Shown piece after piece: positions 7,038 through 16,223 of a stretch of DNA of 34,978 nt. A model generated the notes under the pieces. The model worked only from the letters and a program-made list of their open reading frames with translations. It made no database searches and was not told the origin of the DNA. This DNA comes from Candidatus Uhrbacteria bacterium RIFCSPLOWO2_01_FULL_47_25. GTDB taxonomy: Bacteria; Patescibacteriota; Patescibacteriia; GWA2-46-9. The stretch lies in contig MGEK01000030.1 in the NCBI GenBank assembly GCA_001791325.1, forward strand, positions 1-34,978, written 5' to 3'. Numbering within the stretch: position 1 is the stretch's first letter; the number at the start of each line of letters is the position of its first letter. A program made the position numbers and the translations under genes.

Positions 7038-9621
7038 TGCTGTGAAGTGACTTATTGATTGATTTGCTACCCAATAAATCTAAAATTAACAGTACCATCA
7101 CTACAGTCAGTGCCAATATGGCAAAAATTACAGACGCTGTCCAAAAAGTTGGTGTATATATAAACGTCACAATGTGTTTGCCCTTAGGCACGAATACTCC
7201 GCGAAAAGCTATATTAGCTGGATAGATTTTTTGCTCTTTACCATCAACATAGGCTCTCCATCCGGGATAATATGAATCTGTTAGAACTAATAACCCATCG
7301 TATTGACTGTCGGTTGCTATTTTAACTTTCTCGTTCTGATATTCTGTGATGTTGGCCGCACTTATTAAATCACCAGAAGCATCAACTTTGTTTAATAAAT
7401 CAGCTGGCATTTGTTTGTCTTCTAATATCGCTGTTTTATCTTCATTAAATTGCGATGCCGTAAATGTTGACAGTGCTTCTTCGGGACTTCTCACGAGCTG
7501 AATGTTGTAAGCAATGAATGCGCGCGGCAAGACAGATTTATTTTCATAAATATTTACTGAATCGTCAGAATAAACCAAAGAGAGGTCCGAGCGTTGTCGT
7601 AATTCAATATTTTCTAGATCATTTTTTGATTGAACAAAATATTTAACACCCATTAATCTAAAGGCATCACCTGCAAAAAAGGCATAATACCATCGCTGAT
7701 CTGCAACAACTAAATTATTTTCAATACCACGTATGTGTTTTTGCAATATCTGGTATCGCCCAGGAGCCAGTGGATCATAGCCACGGATATCTTGTAAATG
7801 CCATATAGTGCTACTATTTGGAATAACAGCAGTAGTGGGATAGTATTTATACTTAAAACTTGTAAAACGATATAAGCCAGCATGATCTTGAAGAAATTCT
7901 AAAGCATTGGTCTTTGGATAAACCAACTCCCGCGATGAGCGTGGATGCAGAATCATAGCATAATAAAATAGCGGAGCAATAACGGCCATGAACAATCCAG
8001 CTTTTATATAGAAAGTATTAAACTTACTGTGGAAAATGCCAATGATTACAGTGCATATAAATAAGAGTGCAACAAAAAAAATCCAAAGAATATCACGCAT
8101 GAGCACTTCCGTGAATACTATATATCCCCATAACGCTGGCAGTATTAAAGTAACAAGAATGCTCAAGTATGCAAGAATAGTGGCTGGAGGAATTGGAATG
8201 TTATTACTATAAAATGGTCTGCTAAGTGGCTGATGGTGTTTAATATTTGATAGATATTTTTTAACTTCTTCCATCATAACATCTGCTCCAATGGCGGCTA
8301 GGATTGCTAAAGAAAAAACGAAAACGAAACGAATGCGTTCAAGTTTTATTTTACTAAACGGAAATACGTATCCAATGAAGCCAATGAAAGAAAAATTAAC
8401 AATTATTAGTAGACAAAATACTGCCACTAAAAACCAAAAAGTGCGATACTTGGAAAATTTCCTTTTGCTAAATAATACTGCCACTATAGCCAACGCAGTA
8501 GCAGAGGCTCCTATAAAACCAGCTCTTTCATTATTATTGAGTATAATTTGACTCCTAACACCAACCATAGAATTTGATACTGGATTACCAAAAAAATCGG
8601 GGTACAAAAGTACCAAAAAATTAGCCAAACCAGATCGACGATCTTTCGCATTATGCTTCTCCGGTATCTCGGCAACATTTACGGTCTCTGTGCTTAACGA
8701 TAGATAAGGATCGCGGCCCTGTTCCAATGCCTCGCTCTGCACAATATATTCAACTGTAGGAATTACCTGCGGAGCCGCCATGGATAATCCCAAAATAATC
8801 ATTATAATCACCGATGATACTAGGCGAAAATAATAGTGAGCCCGTTCCTTGATAACACTTGGTGATTGAAAATAGGCCAGAAATAATGTGAAGATTGCTA
8901 TTATACAAAAAATTAATAACGACATTTGTGGTTGTCCTGAGTAAAACTGCGCCGCTACGCCAATGGCTCCAATAACGATCCAGCGCACTCGTCGTGACGT
9001 TGAAATATTATTTATATTCCAGAGAATAAATGGTAACCACAAGAAGGCGCTAGAAAGAGGATACCCCAACCACGCTGTCATTGGGCCGGATAAAACGAAT
9101 ATTACAGAACCAATCAGTGCGCCAAATGTTTCTACAGAAAATGCGCGTAAAAACAGATACATGAAAAATCCGCCAAATATGATCACAAACAATAACGAAC
9201 TTTCGAATATCTCTTGCGCATCTAGACGGGAAAAATACCCGATTATTTTGGTGAAATCAAAAACTGAAGATTGGCCGTTTGCAATGAATGGAGCCCCATT
9301 CATTGTATAGGGGTTCCACATTGGCAACTGCCCAGAGTCAATACGTTCCTTCGTAAATACAATACTTGGATATACATATTGCGTTAAATCAGACAATAAA
9401 CTATTTCCGCTTACCTGTTCCTGGAGCTCGTTGCCTTTATATATTGAATCAAGACCAATAATGACGTTCGTTGGCAATATTGTTTTTTTGTTAAGTATAG
9501 ACGGCAACAAGAATACGTTACCGATTAAAATGAAAACTAATAATGCTATGAAGAATTCATTTTTTACTGATTCCACTAAACGTAAATGCAAGGTATATGC
9601 TTTTTTAAAATTAATTCCCAT
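7021..9621 (-). CDS. YfhO-like polytopic membrane protein (probable glycosyltransferase-related)
   Basis: 866 aa, many TM segments, C-terminal LVLTDSYYPGWRAYVDGKEQKIYPANIAFRGVFVPKGKHIVTFIYTP typical of YfhO-like proteins. Confidence 0.85.
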   Translation of the reverse strand: MGINFKKAYTLHLRLVESVKNEFFIALLVFILIGNVFLLPSILNKKTILPTNVIIGLDSIYKGNELQEQVSGNSLLSDLTQYVYPSIVFTKERIDSGQLPMWNPYTMNGAPFIANGQSSVFDFTKIIGYFSRLDAQEIFESSLLFVIIFGGFFMYLFLRAFSVETFGALIGSVIFVLSGPMTAWLGYPLSSAFLWLPFILWNINNISTSRRVRWIVIGAIGVAAQFYSGQPQMSLLIFCIIAIFTLFLAYFQSPSVIKERAHYYFRLVSSVIIMIILGLSMAAPQVIPTVEYIVQSEALEQGRDPYLSLSTETVNVAEIPEKHNAKDRRSGLANFLVLLYPDFFGNPVSNSMVGVRSQIILNNNERAGFIGASATALAIVAVLFSKRKFSKYRTFWFLVAVFCLLIIVNFSFIGFIGYVFPFSKIKLERIRFVFVFSLAILAAIGADVMMEEVKKYLSNIKHHQPLSRPFYSNNIPIPPATILAYLSILVTLILPALWGYIVFTEVLMRDILWIFFVALLFICTVIIGIFHSKFNTFYIKAGLFMAVIAPLFYYAMILHPRSSRELVYPKTNALEFLQDHAGLYRFTSFKYKYYPTTAVIPNSSTIWHLQDIRGYDPLAPGRYQILQKHIRGIENNLVVADQRWYYAFFAGDAFRLMGVKYFVQSKNDLENIELRQRSDLSLVYSDDSVNIYENKSVLPRAFIAYNIQLVRSPEEALSTFTASQFNEDKTAILEDKQMPADLLNKVDASGDLISAANITEYQNEKVKIATDSQYDGLLVLTDSYYPGWRAYVDGKEQKIYPANIAFRGVFVPKGKHIVTFIYTPTFWTASVIFAILALTVVMVLLILDLLGSKSINKSLHSNAISQ

Positions 9622-9711
9622 ACTATATACTCAATTATATCGTCCTTGATTATTTATTAAAGGCATTATTGATCATCAGCCAAGTACCGAGTCTCGACGT
9701 ATGAGTTTTGC

Positions 9712-10467
9712 TTAATCTCTTTTACTAGCATAAATGACGATAGATGTCCCAAACGGCAAATTAATTCCCAGTCGAAACATTAAACCTTCGATACATAATA
9801 ACCACATGAAAAATGAGTTCATAAATTCAGGTACGACCACATAAGATGAAGTTTGTTCCATTTTGCTCGTTCTGGTTACGAGTCGATACAAAGCAATAAT
9901 GGGAAAAAGTATACTTATGGCATAACTTTGAAACTCAATATAGAATCCAGCGTCTATTACTTTTTTAATGATCTTATTCTTTACATAACGTCTTATATGC
10001 CCCAATGCTTCATCGTGTCCGCTCCAAAGCCACTGATATGCAGGAACTGTTAATAAGAAACCACCGTTCGGTTTCAATACCCTATATGCCTCTTCTAGCG
10101 CAGAATAATCGTCTTCTATGTGTTCAAGGACATCAAGCATAACTACGCAATTAAATTTCTGATCTGTAAATGGTAGGTCAATAGCTGACGCTACCACCGT
10201 CTCGGTGTGGCCTTTTTGTTGTGCGAATTCTAATGCTTGCTTAGAATTGTCCACTCCAACAACTTTTCCAAAATCTCTTAGGGTATTAAAGTTACCACCC
10301 GTACCACAACCAATATCAAGTATAAGTTGATTGCCATTTGTTGATAAGTATTTTTTTAGTATGGTTTTGACAATATATCTTCTTCCTATATGCCACCAAT
10401 ATCTATGCTCTAGTTCATGTATTGTTTGATACTCTTGATCATTCATAATAATCAATGCTTTGATCAA
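9712..10467 (-). CDS. class I SAM-dependent methyltransferase
   Basis: LILDIGCGTGGNFNTL, VVMLDVLEHIEDDYSALEEAYRVLKPNGGFLLTVPAYQWLWSGHDEALGHIRRY. Confidence 0.9.
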   Translation of the reverse strand: MIKALIIMNDQEYQTIHELEHRYWWHIGRRYIVKTILKKYLSTNGNQLILDIGCGTGGNFNTLRDFGKVVGVDNSKQALEFAQQKGHTETVVASAIDLPFTDQKFNCVVMLDVLEHIEDDYSALEEAYRVLKPNGGFLLTVPAYQWLWSGHDEALGHIRRYVKNKIIKKVIDAGFYIEFQSYAISILFPIIALYRLVTRTSKMEQTSSYVVVPEFMNSFFMWLLCIEGLMFRLGINLPFGTSIVIYASKRD

Positions 10468-10674
10468 TCATATTTTGAATATAACTGTCGCCAATAGTAA
10501 CCAACAGTAAAGCATATTGACAAACAAGCAACGACTGCCGTGAAAATCAAAAAAATACACTTGAATAAAAATTATAGTGAGTACCCATTCCTATGCATGA
10601 CGTTGTGGCACTCAGTAAACATAGCTCTCAAGGTATAGTTTATTGGGGCCATCCTTAATTATGCTGGACAACGG

Positions 10675-12339
10675 CTATTTATTTTCAACTTTCTTCTCGT
10701 ATAATTCTAACGGCAAAAGTTTATGGATTGAAGAAAACTCTTTGTTCCAACCTCGTTCTTTTGCCCAATTTTCCATCCAAGTGGGCCAGATGAAAAAGGT
10801 CAACCAGATACGTTTAGCCTTGTTGAATTTAACTAGATTATCCATTCGCGAGAAAAATTCCTGCTGTGTTGGCTGGCCAAGATGAAAATGAAATTCAGTT
10901 TCAGCCAAACCCATCGTATCCCGACTATTCATAAAATCAATACCGTAATAGTTTGTAGGATAAAAACCGATAGTTGATAGTTCGGGACGCAAATAATAAT
11001 TTAAGTCGGTGCGCAAAATATTGTACCCCGAAACAACTATATCGCCCTTGTTATAATTATCATTTATAAAGGAAGCGATGCCCTCTAAGCGGTACTGCAC
11101 ATCCCAAAGAGAATCGTCACCTATAACATTTACTGTAAAGGTCAATAAACTGGTTAAGAATAAAGAAATAAATAATAACTGCAGTTTCAAAGAAAATTGA
11201 TCAATAATGACGGCTATGAATAAAGCCACCATGATTGAAACAATAATTATGTGCTGTTGAGGAATTGGTGTATAAGGAATAGAAACCGGAGAAAAAAGAT
11301 ACATTGTCATCGGCACTATAATCATCCATGACAAAAAAGTGATGGCACTAGCATGCCCTTTAAACAACTGGCGGATCTGCTCATTTTTAACCCAAAAAAG
11401 GTATGCCACAAAACCTATCAATGCTAGCTTAACCAATAAAATGGAAAAAACTTCTATCCTGCTTACTGGCAAACCCTTAGACGTCCATAATAACTGACCA
11501 ACGGTGATGCCAAAGAAACTAACATCGCGGAGCGCGAAATGCATAGACTCTGGAAGCGAGAATATTATGTATTTATTAAAGATCAATTTATAAAGAAAAA
11601 ATTCAAGCCAAGGATAAAATGCTAGGAATATAACAGCATGGACTGACAACCATGTTATAAAACTACGTACTAATGATTCTTTATCGCGCAATAGTGTTTC
11701 AATTATCCAAAAAACGGCCACGGGTAATAGAATGAAAATAAAAGAATAGTGAGCATAAAGTCCTAGCACCGAAGAGATTACATAGAGAATAATGGCGACG
11801 AAAGAGCGCTCCTGGTTATAACGTACGTAAGCAAATGCGGCGAGAAGACCAAATAAGGAAATCATTGCATAGGGTCTGATAGACTGACTAAAATTGATTT
11901 GCATCGGCAAAACGGCCACAATCAAGGCGGCGTATAGACCAACGCGCCGGCCATTAAACATGGTCTGCCCAAATAGGTATGTTACGAATATAGTAATAGT
12001 GCCAAGAATCATTGAAGGGGAACGCATGGCTAGAACGCTATCCCCAAAAATACCAGACCAGAAATGCAATAGGATATATGAAAGTGGAGGATAATATTCA
12101 ATGAGGCGGACATACTGAATGAGATCGCCCAAGTTTGCGTAATGGCGCAAAACTCCTGCGGAAAGAGCTTCATCTCCCCAATATGGCTGATTGCCCAAAT
12201 TAATGAGCCGAAGAGCAGCTCCAAGGATTAGAATCAACACCAATTGCACCCGCTCGTTAAGCACGGCGACGAATGATCTTTTAAAAATTAATTTAACGTA
12301 TGAGATAATTGCTGATAATTTAGGATTAACTGTATCCAT
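10675..12339 (-). CDS. GT39/ArnT-like polytopic glycosyltransferase
   Basis: 554 aa, NLGNQPYWGDEALSAGVLRHY (acidic loop motif), YYPPLSYILLHFW, many TM helices. Confidence 0.85.
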   Translation of the reverse strand: MDTVNPKLSAIISYVKLIFKRSFVAVLNERVQLVLILILGAALRLINLGNQPYWGDEALSAGVLRHYANLGDLIQYVRLIEYYPPLSYILLHFWSGIFGDSVLAMRSPSMILGTITIFVTYLFGQTMFNGRRVGLYAALIVAVLPMQINFSQSIRPYAMISLFGLLAAFAYVRYNQERSFVAIILYVISSVLGLYAHYSFIFILLPVAVFWIIETLLRDKESLVRSFITWLSVHAVIFLAFYPWLEFFLYKLIFNKYIIFSLPESMHFALRDVSFFGITVGQLLWTSKGLPVSRIEVFSILLVKLALIGFVAYLFWVKNEQIRQLFKGHASAITFLSWMIIVPMTMYLFSPVSIPYTPIPQQHIIIVSIMVALFIAVIIDQFSLKLQLLFISLFLTSLLTFTVNVIGDDSLWDVQYRLEGIASFINDNYNKGDIVVSGYNILRTDLNYYLRPELSTIGFYPTNYYGIDFMNSRDTMGLAETEFHFHLGQPTQQEFFSRMDNLVKFNKAKRIWLTFFIWPTWMENWAKERGWNKEFSSIHKLLPLELYEKKVENK

Positions 12340-12433
12340 AACAAATTACTAAAGTTGATAAAGTTGATTTAGAATGTAATGAGTATATAAGAAAATCGCA
12401 CGCAAGACAAATTTGTAAAATACAAAGCTCAAC

Positions 12434-12463
12434 TTCAAAAGCACCCAAAAGGGTGCTTTTGAA
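12434..12463. terminator. hairpin downstream of the prepilin gene
   Basis: TTCAAAAGCACCC-AAAA-GGGTGCTTTTGAA, perfect 13-bp arms with A/T-rich ends, following the minus-strand pilin stop. Confidence 0.8.
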
Positions 12464-12489
12464 ACTCACTCAAATTGCAAGATATCAAA

Positions 12490-13011
12490 TTACTGAATTC
12501 CAGCAGGAGTCGCGGTGTGCCCACCTGCGTTCAAAGATCCTGTTACCCCCTCTAGACCAAATGTCATAGTATACGTAGCACCACTAGCATCGCTAACATA
12601 GGTATAAGCGGTACCAGCAGTTGGTGTTGGATTAGATGGTACTTGACCCATATATATTGTGCCATAGCAATTCGCCGCACCACCCGCAGTGCTAGTCCCG
12701 GATCCTGACCACCCATCATCATCCAGACAACTTGAATTAACCGCAGTCGAAGTATCCCCAAGAACCAAGGCGGCAGTTCCAGCTGCTGTCGATATTGGAT
12801 ACGCATTTTGGTTACGGTTCGCGTAGTAAAGCTCCAGTGCGGTTTGCATCTGCTTAATGTCTGCCACGCGCTTACCGTCTCGTGCTTTTGCCCGAGCATT
12901 ATTCAAAGCTACCACGGCGAGGGTTGAGAGCAGGGCGATAATACCGATAACAACCAAGAGTTCAATTAAGGTAAAACCTTTTCGCTTTATCATGTTCTCA
13001 CCCCCTTTCAT
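12490..13011 (-). CDS. type IV prepilin / major pilin-like protein
   Basis: KRKGFTLIELLVVIGIIALLSTLAVVALNNARAKARDGKRVADIKQMQTALELYY: canonical prepilin leader and N-terminal helix. Likely start is the internal ATG before IKRKGFTL. Confidence 0.95.
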   Translation of the reverse strand: MKGGENMIKRKGFTLIELLVVIGIIALLSTLAVVALNNARAKARDGKRVADIKQMQTALELYYANRNQNAYPISTAAGTAALVLGDTSTAVNSSCLDDDGWSGSGTSTAGGAANCYGTIYMGQVPSNPTPTAGTAYTYVSDASGATYTMTFGLEGVTGSLNAGGHTATPAGIQ

Positions 13012-13094
13012 AATAACGGCATGGAAAATTAGTTATCCACACCCTTAATTTCATAATTATTATTCATAATGATACCATAAATATCACAAAGAGC

Positions 13095-14303
13095 CTAGAA
13101 TGCTCCGGACGACAACTGGTATATTGGCTGAATAACGGCGGCAAAGAGAAGACCCACGCCGCCAGCAATAACAATAATCACAAATGGTTCAATAAAGGAA
13201 GTTATATTTTGAACGGTATTGTCTATTTCGCGAGTATAAAACTGGCTGATTTTCTCCAAGATGTCATCTAATTTACCGGTCTGCTCGCCAATAGCCATCA
13301 TCTGCGGCACCATGGGCGGAATAAACGCGCTCTGGGCAAAGACCGTGCTGATGGAGTTACCGCCCTCTACTTCTTTAATTGTTCTCTCAATAAGCTGGCG
13401 ATAAATGGTGTTGCCAACAACTTCAGAAACAATGGCCAGGGCGCGCGTGACAGTAATACCGCCTATAAGCAAAGTCTGAAATGACCGACAAAACCGCACC
13501 AAATACACGCGTTGAAACAATTTGCCAAAAAGAGGAATGCGTAATTTAAGGGCGTCCCAGTGCCACCGACCATAATCTGTTTTGATAAACATTCTAAGGC
13601 CGACCACGGCGCCCGCGACAAGAATAATAATAATCCACCACCAGTGAGTAATGATAGCCGATGTTTTCATCAAAATGCGCGTTGCCAGCGGCAACTCTAC
13701 GCCACCCTGCTGAAGCAGATCAGTCAGCTTAGGAATAACGAAGATAATCATCACGCTACCCACTACTACCATTAAAGACACTACCAGGGCCGGATAAATC
13801 ATGGCCCCTTGAATCTTTTTAGTAAGATCATAGTCGCGCTCTTTCTGGTTAGCCACATATTCCAGAACTTCGTCCAGTTTACCGGAAGTTTCGCCAGTCT
13901 GAATCAAACTGCAATCAAGGTCGCTAAAAATATGAGGATAGCGGCTCATGGACTGCGACAGCTTGGCTCCGCCGTCAATATCCGCGGCCAGCTCTCCGAC
14001 TGTTCTTTTTAATGTCGCATTGTCCACCTGACCTTCAAGCACGCGCACGGCCTGCACCATCGGCACATTGGCGGAGATAAGCACGGAAAGCTGACGGAAA
14101 AGAATGACTATATCGCGTGATTTAACGTGCTCCCAGCCCGTGAGGGAACGCTGCCAAATCGGCTTTTGCGCGGAGGCCAAACTAACTACAGCCAGCCCGT
14201 GTTCAATCAAAATATCCGCGGCCGTATTTTCGTCAGCGGCTTCCACCACCCCTTCCACGGGCTCATTATTTTTATTTATTGCGCTGTAGGAGAATTGGGG
14301 CAT
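13095..14303 (-). CDS. pilC: type IV pilus inner-membrane platform protein PilC
   Basis: 402 aa; two T2SF domains; FRQLSVLISANVPMVQAVRVLEGQ and GEQTGKLDDILEKISQFYTREIDNTVQN. Confidence 0.95.
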   Translation of the reverse strand: MPQFSYSAINKNNEPVEGVVEAADENTAADILIEHGLAVVSLASAQKPIWQRSLTGWEHVKSRDIVILFRQLSVLISANVPMVQAVRVLEGQVDNATLKRTVGELAADIDGGAKLSQSMSRYPHIFSDLDCSLIQTGETSGKLDEVLEYVANQKERDYDLTKKIQGAMIYPALVVSLMVVVGSVMIIFVIPKLTDLLQQGGVELPLATRILMKTSAIITHWWWIIIILVAGAVVGLRMFIKTDYGRWHWDALKLRIPLFGKLFQRVYLVRFCRSFQTLLIGGITVTRALAIVSEVVGNTIYRQLIERTIKEVEGGNSISTVFAQSAFIPPMVPQMMAIGEQTGKLDDILEKISQFYTREIDNTVQNITSFIEPFVIIVIAGGVGLLFAAVIQPIYQLSSGAF

Positions 14304-14420
14304 ACCATTGTTAGAATATGGAATATGGAATAATGAATATAGGGATTGATTGCTAATTGACGACGATTTTCATAATATAATATAGATTTTTATTCTAAAT
14401 TCTATATTCAATATTCTTAA

Positions 14421-15503
14421 TTAGGCTCCTCTCTTGAAGAGCGACTGCAAATAATGCGGGTCCACGGCTTCTCTTTGGGCATCATCGGCAGAAATCTCAT
14501 TGGCTCTGACCGCTTCGGCCAAGGCCTGATCCAGACTGATTAATCCTTCGGCGCGAGAGGTTTGAATTATGTTGACCAGTTGTATCAGTTTTCCATCACG
14601 AATGATGGTTTTAATGGAAGGGGTGCCCAAAAGTATTTCACAGATCATGGTTCGCCCGCCTTGCGCCCGCGATAATATGCGCTGAACCACCACGCCACCC
14701 AGCACGTCAGCCAGCGTTGAGCGTATTATAGCTTCTTCGGCGGCCGGAAACAAAGAGAGGATATGTTCAATGACTTTAACAGAAGTGGGGTCATCAAACA
14801 TTGCCAATACTAAGCGACTGCTGGCAAGCTCCATCAGTAAAGAAGCGACATTGGCGCTCGTCACTTCAGCCACCATCACCACGTCAACATCTTCACCCAG
14901 AATCTGACGCAGAGCCGCTTCATAAGATTCGGCATCGCGGCCAACTTCTCGCTGTTCCACTAAACTTTTGGCGCTGTCAAAAATAAACTCTATGGGCGAC
15001 TCCAATGTTAAAATGCGGGCCGCGCGAGTTTGATTAATGGAGTTCAAGAGCGCCGCAATTGTTGAAGATCGCCCCGAGCCATACGGCCCGGTTACCGCCA
15101 CCAAACCGTGCGGCAGTTTGCTTAACGTCTCCACTATTTTAGGAAGGCGAAGCGACTCAATGGTGGGCAAATTTTGCGGCAGTAGATGAATGGAAAAAGA
15201 TGGATATCCTTTCTGAAAAAAAACATGATAACGACATCGCAAGCCATTGGGAAAAGTGTAAGCGCCGGTTATCTCGCGCCGGGCGCGGAGGTACTCTTGT
15301 TCACTTTGACTTAAAAACGAGGCGGTTATTTCTTCGGCCTGCTCGGGAGTCAGAGCCGGAAAACCGTCAATGGGTACGAAATTATCAGCCAATCGCATAA
15401 TTGGAGAACTGCCCACGGCATAGTGAACTTCCGAGGCCCCCTGTTTGTCGGCGACAACTAAAGCATCGTGGAATTGAGGCTGTGGATTTGATGTATTGGT
15501 CAT
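14421..15503 (-). CDS. PilT-like type IV pilus ATPase with substituted catalytic motifs
   Basis: 360 aa co-linear with PilT, but Walker A is GPYGSGRSST (K to R) and the Asp/His-box regions are VAEVTS and LAMFDD. Confidence 0.88.
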   Translation of the reverse strand: MTNTSNPQPQFHDALVVADKQGASEVHYAVGSSPIMRLADNFVPIDGFPALTPEQAEEITASFLSQSEQEYLRARREITGAYTFPNGLRCRYHVFFQKGYPSFSIHLLPQNLPTIESLRLPKIVETLSKLPHGLVAVTGPYGSGRSSTIAALLNSINQTRAARILTLESPIEFIFDSAKSLVEQREVGRDAESYEAALRQILGEDVDVVMVAEVTSANVASLLMELASSRLVLAMFDDPTSVKVIEHILSLFPAAEEAIIRSTLADVLGGVVVQRILSRAQGGRTMICEILLGTPSIKTIIRDGKLIQLVNIIQTSRAEGLISLDQALAEAVRANEISADDAQREAVDPHYLQSLFKRGA

Positions 15504-15563
15504 GCTATTGATAGAATTTGGAATATAGAATTTAAAATATTCCAGCCATAGGCTGGTATAGGA

Positions 15564-15983
15564 TTATTTAACTAAAGCTTGTATATGAGCCAGGACTTCG
15601 GACGGCACAAAATAGGCCTTAATCATATAGTCACTGGCGCCAAGCTTAAGACCAGTTTTCACTTGCTCGGGGTCACCCAAGTTGCTAAGGATAATAACTG
15701 GGACGCTGGCCAGCTCTTTATTGGACTTTAAGCGTCGCAATACTTCAAACCCGTCAATGATAGGCAACATAACATCCAATAAAATGATGTCCGGATGATT
15801 GGCCAGAGCCAAGTTCAAACCAGCCTCGCCATCAAAGGCGCTGTGCACTTTAAAACCGACGGAAATCAATTTGTCCGCGTACATGCCGGAGACAAAACGA
15901 TCGTCCTCTATAATCAGAATGGTTTTATCTTTTACTTTTGTTTTGGTTGGTTTAGTTTTAGATAGCTTTGACATATCTCTCAT
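15564..15983 (-). CDS. stand-alone response-regulator receiver (CheY-like)
   Basis: ILIIEDDRFVSGMYADKL...PDIILLDVMLPIIDGFEVLRRLK...VIILSNLG...GASDYMIKAYF; no output domain. Confidence 0.93.
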   Translation of the reverse strand: MRDMSKLSKTKPTKTKVKDKTILIIEDDRFVSGMYADKLISVGFKVHSAFDGEAGLNLALANHPDIILLDVMLPIIDGFEVLRRLKSNKELASVPVIILSNLGDPEQVKTGLKLGASDYMIKAYFVPSEVLAHIQALVK

Positions 15984-16021
15984 TGATAAAGAATTTCTAA
16001 TATCTAATTCCTAATCTCTAA

Positions 16022-16123
16022 ACCCCGTTAGAAATATAATAATGTTTACTATGAGGAAAATAAGGTTATTTCGCGTCAAGTACATATCGTATGGGTGTAT
16101 TACAATCTAATTTCTAACGGGGT
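16022..16123. mobile_element. MITE-like element (102 bp) with ACCCCGTTA-type termini
   Basis: TIRs ACCCCGTTAGAAAT (16022-16035) / ATTTCTAACGGGGT (16110-16123); flanked by TAAA on both sides if the core is read as CCCC...GGGG. Confidence 0.6.
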
Positions 16124-16223
16124 AAACAATTTCTAAATTCCAATAACGCAAATTTGATATTTGTAATTTAAGTATTGAGATTTGTTTAGAAATTAGAGAT
16201 TAGTGCTTAGAAATTATTCAAAG

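Noticed and set aside
12434-12463. Hairpin as a novel element
   Set aside because: Position and shape fit an ordinary intrinsic terminator after the prepilin gene.
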